Of a stretch of DNA of 64,000 nt, positions 32,612 through 44,200 are shown piece by piece. Position 1 is the stretch's first letter. Each line of letters opens with the position of its first letter. The stretch covers positions 16,083,530 to 16,147,529 of the forward strand of contig OW388302.1 in assembly GCA_936450465.1 (NCBI GenBank). The letters are read 5' to 3'. Origin of the DNA: Gibbula magus. Lineage: Eukaryota; Mollusca; Gastropoda; Trochida; Trochidae. Both the position numbers and the translations under genes were made by a program. The notes beneath the pieces were generated by a model. The model was not told where the DNA came from. It made no database searches and saw only the letters and a list, made by a program, of their open reading frames with translations.

Positions 32612-35099
32612 ATGAAAAATTGCTGTAAATTGGCATGGTCCTAGCTCAATATGTATTCTTCAAAATTCAAAAAGGAAAAATGTGTTTTCCCGCAAAATAT
32701 TGTAGGATAGAAACACCTCAATATTTGCATTATGCCACTGACAATCAGAAACGGTTATGGCATAACGCAATGCAATCAGGTCATTATTTACCTTATACAC
32801 TAATATATTTATAAAATAATTTGATATATGCCTTATATGTGGATACGTTGATGGTTTATGTTACATTACCGAATGAGATCATTACAATGCACTCCTGATT
32901 GATTCGCGTTTATTTTACTGTCCAGTATAAATTTTGAATAAAACATTTATTATGCGAGACTGGCTTGCTGGATAGCGATATCCTCCAAACTGATAAGTAT
33001 TGATTTGTGAGGTTTGGTTGTTTATGACAATACGTACTACTTATGAAAACAAATCATGTTCATTCCTCTTAAAGCTGCTAAATGAATTAGTTCGATCAGA
33101 ACGCGGGATACTAAGCGCGTCTGCAGGCCACCCATTAAGATTTATTTTGTACACATGAATCACTTGCTGCGAACTTGACCTCGTTAATAATACAAATGCA
33201 TTGTAGAGATTGTTCTTTTCGAATATTCACTCAAGCATAAATTCTATTCTGAACTCTCAGCCCCGCTTTCCAGTGGCTGGTAAACACTTTTTGAATTCCC
33301 ATGAGCATTTTTCAAAAGTAGTTAGTGTTTTTGACTTTTTACCTGTTTTTGATATTTATCAGATTTAGATACCAAGGTTATCAGATTGCGTTATTGGATC
33401 GATAGCACACTCTATTATATGATAATATTAAATAATTGAATGCTATGTCTAACGAGCTGAAATAATTAAACTTTAAACTAAATTATGGATATAATGTATC
33501 ATATTATCCCTTGAAAACATGTAAAAGAAAACAACATTTGATGACGGTGTCATAACTGTGTAAAATTACAAATATACAAAACTACAAATAGTCCATCGGT
33601 TATTTTCTGTAAACCGTAAAGTATAGAGATCACCATTTTAACCGACAGTTTCGTTTTTACAGGAATAAATACTTGTCGCACGACCTTGTTTAGTCCAACA
33701 AGAAAAAGTTTATTTATCCATTGTTAAATGTTTTCGGCAGTGTACCTCTGTTCTTTCTTGGGTCCATTCTTTCGAAATGGAATAATTCTACTGTAAAGTA
33801 CTGTTCACTGGTTTAGTTTAATTTTTGCATATATGATCACCACAGAAAGAGTAATGTTCCAATAGAAGTTTGTGACCTTGATCTTCATTTCAATTTCACA
33901 ACGATATATAACGCATAGCTTCTCCGAAGAACAACAAAGCTGATTAGATTTTGGTGACCTTGTCATTATTTTCAAAGTCACAGGGTAACTTTGAATTTTT
34001 CGGCATGTTTCCTTGCATTGTGCTGAAGTACGATTTTCTTACTGAAATAAAGTTATCTCACACAAATATAAATATGTGTTACGAATGGCTATATAATACT
34101 ACTGATACAAATAAAAAAAGTAGTTTCAAAAGGAATGTACATGGTTCGGTTAAGCCTTGCAAGTCCATTTCCCCTCAACACTCAGAGTGGAGTTTTAATT
34201 ATGGTACAATAATTGAATGGTTAACCATCTTGCTCTCGAATTCTCACGAGGCCTACAAATCTACCTCTCACACTGAGTCGAACACCACTGTCGCTTTATA
34301 TGTGGCTCCATTCTCTTAGAATAAGGATCCTCGTTTTCTATGAATATGGCTTATCAGGTTGAGTAATGATATGTTTTACCCTTAACGTAACAATATATTG
34401 TATCAATTTAAATAATAAATGGCAATTTTGAGAAATTTGGGATAAAAATTTAAGAGAAATCAGACAAAGAAAGTGAACTTACTTACGGTAACATTTTGTA
34501 CAAAAAAACAATGCATAGTTTTGAATAAATCCCCAAATGTGTTTGTGTAAATATGTGTACCGGAAAGCGATTAAAGTTACGCCTTTTCAACGATCTTTTT
34601 ACAACATGCTGATGATGTAATCATCACCTTTATTTGCGGTAAATATGTTACTCTGTGTGTTATTCCATTAAAACTGATATGAAGCTAGTGATTAAATTTC
34701 CATGTATGATTAACTGATAGTTGTTATTCACTATGCAGTCTTAATTTGATATTTTATTAAGCAATAATTACACGATATAGGGTTAAAGTTACATTTAAAA
34801 TTATCCAAATTGCTGTGACATCGGTTTTTATATTAAAGAAGGTAAATTAAAAAAATCCTTGAACCTGTAATCAAACTTGGCACACATTACCACTAATTGG
34901 AAAAATTAAGTTTAGCTGAAATATTAGCAATCGAGACGACCTAAATTTGGTAAAATCAAAGCCAGTTCACCAAACATATATTTGGCAAGATTATGATGCT
35001 TGAATCTGTATTTAACATTAACAGCTATATAATGCTCAATTGGTAGATAGCGGACGGCGAGGTATGTGGGCTATGCTCACTTTTATCTTGACTTTGCAG
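32612..35099. other. No supported feature; 122-codon open frame at 33951-34319
   Basis: AT-rich. The longest open frame (plus, 122 codons, containing HGSVKPCKSISPQHSEWSF) lacks recognisable domains or good splice sites. The missing 5' exons of the gene at 35100-45415 should lie here or further upstream, but I could not find them. Confidence 0.3.
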
Positions 35100-35228
35100 A
35101 TCTTGCACCGTTTCAAAAGGCGAAGATAGAGAGTTTTGATGAGTTTCATCTTATTGTGGACACGTCTATGTATGCCAATATAATGAAGGATGGACGGCTG
35201 GACATGAGAGCTGAGAACTTATTTGAAG
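35100..35228 (+). CDS. Exon 1 of those found in the 35.1-45.4 kb gene
   Basis: The acceptor is TTATCTTGACTTTGCAG and the donor GAAG|GTAAAG. Both ends are phase 1. It contains APFQKAKIESFDEFHLIVDT and MYANIMKDGRLDMRAENLFE. An earlier exon is required, since the frame enters with two bases of a codon. Confidence 0.55.
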
Positions 35229-38200
35229 GTAAAGGCTCAGGTCAGACAATTTCTGTTAAGAAAGGAACAGGATAATTGGTTTACCCCTCCTTGATAGAAA
35301 TATTTATATTCATGTTATATTTATATTTGCCAGAGTTTTTACATTATCTTCAATTATCCGTTGATTTCGTAAGTTTGCCTCGTATATAAACATCAAGTCA
35401 AACAAACTTTTAAATTGATAATTTTAACACAAAGTCGGCGCCGGCCCGCAAGACAATAGGCGTTACCATCTTGCGAGCCAACGTCCGTCTGCATTGTTTA
35501 TCCCAGGGAAATAGCTTGATGCTATGGGAGCGAACCTTGGACGTTCTGGGGAGAGCACATGATGAGAGACACATAAGATGATGTTTATTTGGTTGTTGCT
35601 TCATGATGGTTGTTAAATAAATACATATACAACTGATGATGGTGATGGCAGCAGAGACATAGTTACCGCCAAGGAAGCTTTGTAAGTCTTCCCTGGGATC
35701 TAGTCTCCACTGGTCTTCTAGTCTAACTCTATCTCCTTCTCTCCCTTACTATCTCGTTCTATCTTCCTCTCTATCTGCCTCTTGTCACTGAGACTGGGCT
35801 CTATTTAAGGGATTCATAGGACCAATGGCTATAGAGCCCTAAAGCAAATATAATGTCACCATAGGGTCTGATTGACAAGGTACTTCCCTATTTCTAAATA
35901 AAACAATTGCTGTATTTACAATGCCTAAAGTGATCTTCATTAAAGAATAGAAACTCACTGAAGCATAAACCATTAAATCTGCAGATGGGTGATAGCCCCA
36001 GGTGATAACTACAAGAAACAAATGGACAGTGTCATATGAGAATTAAACTAAGTACCCTGAACATATGATAAACAAAATACATAGGAACATATCAAATTAC
36101 AAATAATACATTTATACATGTGTTAGCACTGTGATCATTTTATTGGCAGTGCCCGGATGACACAAATTATGCGTTATCTATTTCAAATATCATTGACTGA
36201 CAAAATACATCCTATGTTTAGTGGTCAGTAACCCATCTTCAGCGATACAGTGCAAAAGCTGTGACGACGATCAGGGGATTCACGCATTTTATTGATACAA
36301 AAACTATGATGTACCAATCAAGAATAAATTTTATCTTGTATGAAGCTGTTGCCACCTGCTAGTCCAAATATGTCAAATATCATGTCAAAATATGAATCAA
36401 TTTTCAAGGAGAAAAAAAAGAAAAAAAGTATGTGTGTTTCATTCTGTAGTTTATTTGCCAACATTTGGAAAATACATATTCAAATGTGAAAATACACCCT
36501 TTATCTTGCTGAATCTGTTTCCAAGTACAGTGATAACAGGTTGCAATTATGTCGGTTCTGTTTCTAGTGTGCTAAACAATGGCTACAAATATGTCATAGA
36601 ATATTTAAAAGTGCCTGAACTCAGCAAAAATCGTAACCATTATTTGTTATATCTTAGTAACTGCTGAATGAAAAGTGTGTCTTCTCCTCTTGCCTAAGAT
36701 GGTTTTACCATCGTGAACAATATTTAAAACAAATATGAAATTGACTATTGATAACTCAATCAGAGGTTGTATAGGAATTAGTATAATTGTTGGCATCAAG
36801 GGGACAATCATTTGCATCACGGTAACAGAACTGACATAAAACCCAGTCTGATTAAAATCGACCTTGTTCCGAGTAATACAATTTGCAAAATTATGCATCT
36901 ACCGGGATACGAACAGTTAGATAGGAATATAATATAGATTCCTCTCCACAAGGTCTACTAACACCTCGTATAGGCGCAAGTCTAGACACAGACAAAGCCC
37001 ACTCAAATAGCTACCAATAATAACGTATTTTTTAAACGGTCACTGTTTTGAAGGCATTCGGAACAGACCACAGGATAGCTGTTTGGAGTTATCTGCCCCT
37101 AGCTCCTTGCACCAAAAGCATTTGTTTGGTGTCTTTTGATTGGCTACCTGAACTCCGGGCGAACACGCGAGTCTATGAGCTGTTATCAGACGGTTTGGCG
37201 TTTTATTCCACAGAAAACGGTCGATTTTAATCAGACTGATTTAAAACCTTGGAACAGGCGAAAATGCAAGTTTAAAAATTGCAAACTTAAACAAAATATT
37301 TATTTTGGTGTTTATTTTCTAGTTTCTAGGTCTGCCTATCAGTTTGTCCCAGAACGTAATAAAGCCTGAATAGTCGTCTATTTATCATTCAAATCATGCC
37401 ACAATATGTCAATCCTGACTGTGGAACATAGAACTGTAACATTTACGAAAATATCATTGATAAAATGCTAGTAGGGGGTAAAAGAAATGCCTGAAAGGCC
37501 CGATGGGCTTATGGCATGGCACCCGTCCATCCGTTCGTAAACTTTGCTTTTTCGACTTCTTCTCCAGAACCAATAGCTCTAGAGAGCTGACATTTTATGT
37601 GCAGACTCCATGGCCAATGGGAATTCTAAATTGTGGATTTCGTGACCCAATGACCCCAAATGGGGTCACAGGGGTCACATCCTTTAAATCCTATTTTCAT
37701 CTTCTTCTCCAGTTCCAAAAGGTCAAAGGAGCTGAAAAGTTGTGTACAGACATCTTAGCCAATGGGGATTCTAAATTGTAGATTTCGTGAGCCCATGGCC
37801 AAAAATTGGGTCACAGGGGTCACATCCATTAAAACCTATTATCATCTTCTTCTCCAGTTCAAAAAGTTCTAGAGAGCTGAACAGTTGTGTGTAGACTCCT
37901 TGGCCAATGGGGATTCTAAATTGTAGATTTCGCGACCCCAGGCCCCAAATGGGGTCACAGGGGTCACAACCTTAAAAACCTATTTTCATCTTCTTCTCCA
38001 GTTCCAAAAGGTCAAGAGAGCTGAAAAGTTGTGTACAGACTCCTTGGCCAATGGGGATATTAATTGTAGATTTCGTGACCCCGTGACCTCAAATAGGGTC
38101 ACAGGGGTGACATCCTTAAAAACCTATTTTCATCTTCTTCTCAAGTTGCAAAAGGTGCAGAGATCTGGAAAGTTCTGTGCATACTCCTTTGCTAATGGTG

Positions 38201-41200
38201 ATTCTAAATTGTAGATTTCATGACCCCTTGACCTCAGATGGGGCCACAGGGGTCACATCCTTTAAAAACCTATTTTCATCTTCTTCTCCAGTTCCATAAT
38301 GTTTAGACAGGTGAAAAGTTGTGTGAAGACTCCTTGGCCAATGGGGATACTAAATTGTAGTTCTAACTTTGTTGAGACTTAAAAATTAAGAATAGAGGAT
38401 ATAACAAAAACTTTGTGTAATATTTATTTTGTAAGCCCATACCTTTTATCATATTTCATATTTAAATATTAATATTTTATCATTATTGAATGAAGATTAA
38501 CTACAGAACCAATGGCTCTTTTTTTAAAAAATTGACTGTAGTATAAATGATTCTTTTTTTCATTTCAGAAATTGAAAACTGCAACAACAAAATAATATAT
38601 GTCGTTGATAGCTTCTCTGAGGATCTAAATGGGCTCTTTTATAGACTGCCGAAAAACTCCAGTTTGAAATGGGAGGAACCTAAAAAAATGGGTTAATATG
38701 CTCCTTTTCAAACGAAATTATGCATATTTTAATATGACTTCGTTCATGATAATAACTGATGCACTGTATTTGAAACAAACAAACTACATAGGGCAAACTG
38801 ATCGAGGTTCGGACACCATCAAACGTCTCCCGAAATTCAAACACTTTTTCACTTAGAGCCGACGCAATAAATGACTGCAATAACTGTAATTTATTTGTTT
38901 ACTTTTTAATATGCTCTACTTGTGTTTTATTTTGATTAACAGTTGATAGTTTTTTTTATTAATACTAACCTTTACGTGAGGGTCATTTAACGGTTTCATG
39001 AAAGAATTTGCAAAATACTTGTTTTCATGTAAATGTTGTTGCAGAGTTCAGAACATGTAGAAAGCTCCAAAATATATAAACTTTTACTATTTTTGTGCTA
39101 TCAGGCTCTTATTTGGTATATGTGAATTATGGAGAAAGACCAAGATTTTAAAAAGTTTTCGCTAAAATCTGTCAAAGTTCAAAGTCACAGCTAGGTCACA
39201 ACTTAACCTCCTTTTGTGAATATGCCGTATTTTAAATATGAACACTTTGAGTCATTGCATGATTGTTATACACAATGAAAAGTGATTTTTGATGGTGTGA
39301 CCTTAAAGGTCAAAGTCAAGGTCATGAGATATTTGGTTAAGGCCACGTTAATCCTTTGATCACATTTTGAAATAAGAAAAAGGTTTTAAGAACAAACTTG
39401 TGAAAAGTGACATCAATGATGATTGGTAATAAGAATTCCAATTTTATTTATGCTGACGAGAATGCGGGAACAGGGAAAGGCGAGACCAAAAGTTTCGGAG
39501 CTGCTCTGCTTTTGCAGTGTCCTGCAAACGCTCATCTAGTTTATTCTATTAACTCATGCGGCAGTGGCTAAGAATTTATCATCGAAAAGCATGCTCTGTA
39601 TTAATGACAAATGAATTCAAGCAGTTTAACTTTATTATTGTTCATGGACTATTATTCACGTGTTTTGAGATACAAAGAATCAGTTTGAAAATAGTGTTAA
39701 ACATTGACGCATGCCGGAACATAAGGTGGTACTGCCCGAAGTAAGGAATTTTGGGCAAATTGATATACGCAAGTAAAACCGTTTTATTTCAGTTAATCTA
39801 AATCAATTCTGCAAAAATTTTGATTTGATGAAATTGACTTTTTACAGATATAGTCATGGTAATAATGATTGACACCCCCTAATAGTTACAGGAAATGAAA
39901 TGAAATGAAATGTTATATAAACAACGTAACGTGTCAGTTTCGATTATTTTTTTGGTAAAACATGTTACTACTGGATGTCTTTTTGTGAATAGTGTCTTCG
40001 AGCAGCTGATATTTCTCCACTTGTACTTTAAAATACCAAAGAAAGGGGAATATAAGAAATATCAAATTTATTTGATCATTCCTTGTGTCTTGAGATCTTG
40101 GCATTGATATTTTGTAACAGTGTTTGAGTGTTCTCATTTTGGTTCTAATAAATAATGAAAAGTTGCATATGCCAAACAAATTCTACTGAAACCAAATATA
40201 CACAAAATCGTAAATGAAGTCTCATTGGCACACAATACATACATGGCAAGTATTATTTAGTTTCCATTGTGTCATTTAATTTCGAAAATACCATAATATC
40301 GACCAATATTAAGTGTCCATCCATTTAATTTGCTACAATCTTTTTTTCTATTTAGGGGTGTCAACCATTTTAAACCATGAGTATAATTGGTTATCAAAAA
40401 GTATTTCATATTATTTGAATCGCATCACTGTCCGAACTTCGGTCAGTTTGCCCTATTTGAAAGCACCTCACCTAACAAACGTTATCACGACTACACCTAA
40501 TTTCCTCACTGGTTCCGCCTGGACCTCAAGCTCATCCCAAAAGTACATCTGTGATACGCATGTGTTTTTTGACGAATGGATGAAAGTTTTCCTAACGTTT
40601 GATTTTGGATATGTTCATCTTGTTAAATAACTGACATATTTTGTATATACTCCATGGACAGTTGAGATTATAAATAAAAAATTTATAAGGGTTACGACAT
40701 AAAACCTTATGTCTCCTTGTCCAGATCGCACAACCACAGAAAGTTGAACTCTTGTTTAAAGACTCCTTAGCCAATTTCGTTTTTAAGTTGTAGATTGTGT
40801 TTTATAAAGTTTAGATACGTAGACTAATGTTGGAAGCAGGGCTAACTAATTCTCTCTTTCCATGGACAACAATTTAACCTTCAACTAATTAATGCAGCTG
40901 TTTTTCTTTTATAAAATAATACTTATACTTTCAATTACATGCATTGTAATATTTGGATATTTTGAATTTAAACGTGATATGAATGATTTAAGGTTTCCGA
41001 GCTTTTGTGTTTTAAAGGGGCAGTAGCACGTTTTTTAAAAAAAAAATTCAAATTTCTTATTTATAATGATTTGTCATGTAAATTTATTACACAAAGCAAT
41101 TATCAGTAGTAGTAGTAATAACAGTGTTGCATAAAAAGCAAAAAATGCATGGCGGCCATTTTATTGTGAACACATTTTATTATTTTGAATGATAAAAATG

Positions 41201-44200
41201 ATTCCAATGGCTTTTCTGAGCCATGTGTACTCATTTATAACTTGATTTTACGAAAGGAAAAAATATTTAACGATTGGTGAAATTATTTTTCAAATACATT
41301 TCATCGACTTATTTGAGAGAAAAAAACGTGCTACTGCCCCTTTAAAAGGCTTTATTGTTTCTGACTGTTTTTGCTAAAATGTTACTTATAACAGTCAGTG
41401 TTCAAGCAACAGGGATGTCTGGCGGAGAAGCCAAAGTATCTAGCACCGTGGGTACGCAGCATGGACCACAGACAATTGTCTTAGGTGATTTGAAATATTA
41501 ATTCGTTTATATCAGATAATACAAACTTAAATCATTTTAGCCAAAATAGTCGATTGTTAATATTTAAATTCTATGTAACAGAGTTTGTTCCACATTTGTA
41601 TATTCAGACTCTTTTAAGAGCCCACACACCTAGAATGCCTAATAATCGTTTGGAATGTGGTAATATTTTTTTAATTGAATGAAATTAATTCCTGTTGATC
41701 TTACAACTAAGAATTTTAAATTTGTTTCAAAATGACTTTGGATCAGTTGAACGCACAATCTTCACATTATTTAATGTAATCAGCGCAATTTCTTTCCAGG
41801 CAATTACTACAGTGTTAAAACTGGAAAGAATATGAAAATCACCGCAAGCCAAGAGTTGGAAGACCAAAATATCTCATCTGGTGAGGGACAAGGTAAAATA
41901 GTGCCAGCATACCCTGTTGTGTCTCAAAAGTTACTACTGTCCTTTATCCTAGTGTAGATTTATTAATCGAGATGTTTATAATCTCGCATAGAAATCAAAA
42001 CGTTCTTCCATCAGTTTGTGCTTTGTTTAATGATACAGGATTCGATCGCTAAACAGAACAGTTTTGTAACCTCGTAAAAATGAGTAGAAAAACTCGAAAA
42101 AAATTGCCTTTTTATTGTCCTCTTTTGAATTAGTTATCAACTGAATCAAACACAATTGATTTTTGTCTTTGATACGTAATTAATGATGTCATGAAAACTT
42201 TCCCGTCAGTCAGTGTCCGTGTATAATGAAAATAAAGAAAAAACAATTTTGAAATATATAGACACAAATAAATTTTTATGTCGTTAAATTCTTAAACTTT
42301 TCAGAGCGGATTTCAGTACCACTTTGAACCATACCATGATGCTTTGTTAAGGCCTTGTAATTGTATGTTCACAATGTTATTGTTTTATTCTGCCAGGGTA
42401 TCTTAAGCTTTGTTAACATATATATTTTAATTTAACTATTGAATATAGCATTTGTTTAATATGCTCGTCCTGTCTTTTATCAAATTTCCTTTTTTTCTTA
42501 AAATTGTTGTGTTATAAATATTGTATTAAATACTTGGTATCTGTGTGTAGATTGGAGTGTGCGTGTAGGCTCTTTGGCCTGATTGAGCACTTTAACATGA
42601 CACACTCATTTGCTACTGCCTTGCACTAAACCACTGTAGACTTATGGTTTGAGTACTTTATGCAAATGACTGGGAATTTCTGAAATTGTCTTCTTACATA
42701 ATGTAATGTTACATAACTGAAAACCCAAACATGTCCCACACACACACACCATGCTGATGAGGTCTATAAGACCGAGACAGTTGGCTGTCCATGGTCATAT
42801 ATAAATATATATAATAAAAAAAATGAGTACATACTTAATTTTCTCCTTCATGTTATATAAAAAACAAAATGACGGATACTCTGATAGACCACTCTAGTTT
42901 AAGTTTAATTAAGCAGATTTAATGCTGAAAACTAAATGTGGACACATTCTCTTTCAGATCAAGCAGTCGATCCACACATGAACCATCTAAAAATATCTAT
43001 GAAACACGACAAAGACAAACATGAAAATGACAAGATTTTCACAGAAATGTCTCAAAACATAGAAAAACTGTTGAAAGGCCCTGTTAAGAAGGTGAAGGCT
43101 GAGGAGGGTTCGGTCATCGTCACACTAACAGTAGAAAAATCGTTCATCATGACTGACGAGTGGATTAATGATGTGATGAGAACCATCTTCCATGAAATTC
43201 TCGCTATGTTTATTGCTGACGGGACAACGTTCTACGTGAATGTGGAGAGGTTCATCACATTGTCTAAAGAGGAAATGCTGAAGTTGTGTAAGTTTTAAAT
43301 ACAAAGCATATAATTGTTCTCATGGGATTTTAATTCTTATATGTACTTCCTCATTTCTCAGAGATACTCAACAGGCCATTCATGTCAATAGATCTTCAAA
43401 ACTGAACTCAAATGTACAAAGAGAGAATACAAGTTATAAAAATAGAAATACAAAATAGGAAACCAACACGTTTGAAATGGCAAATAAAAGAATCATATTG
43501 GACACAAAGCAGCCATAATTTAGCGAGAACACCCAATACATACTATATTTATCTTTAATATGACTATATTCTTTAAAGTTTGATCGGAAAATTTTCCATT
43601 TCAGGATATTGTCTCATTTACGTACTAAGAAGGGATATGGATTCACAATTTGATGACGATAATGGTTTAAGTTTCAATCACGAATCATTCGATTTAAAAC
43701 AAAATTTGATTTATTACTTGGAGATTTGATTGTGACATGCTTCTCTACTTGACAATGACTGAACAAATATTTAGGAAGCGTTCGCTGTCATTTCTACAGA
43801 GTAATTCCTCAAAGACAAGTTCCAAATTTTCGCAAGTGAATGATCTTCTTTCAAGCATGCAAGCAAATTGGCGGTGTTGCGCTATTGGTAGAGCCAATAA
43901 ATGGATTATCAAATCTTCTTCAACAACAATAACTTATAAGCTGCTAAAATCAGTTTCAGTAGACACTTCAAATAACACACATCATCGACCACAGATTTTC
44001 CAAATGTTGATGATTACAACTCTGACGCAGGTATTTAATCGATTTTGCATGGTTTTTTTTAAAAATAGATATTTTTAATTAAATTTATTTGTTATTTAAT
44101 TCATAAATTGTTTTGGTTCCAGATATTGGTCAAAAGAATCAAACACTGGCAAAGGTAACCGAAAGCTCCATTTAAAAAAAAATATTCATCAGAGTATTGT

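Noticed and set aside
35400..35640. A long terminal repeat
   Set aside because: No TG...CA ends, no primer-binding site I could name, and no second copy in the window.
37048..37369. Two overlapping open frames of 60 and 77 codons
   Set aside because: They lie largely in a MITE with inverted terminal repeats, and the first copy of that MITE does not keep these frames.
43608..43680. An exon starting after CCATTTCAG between exons 5 and 6
   Set aside because: Joined to exon 5 it makes an immediate TGA stop.
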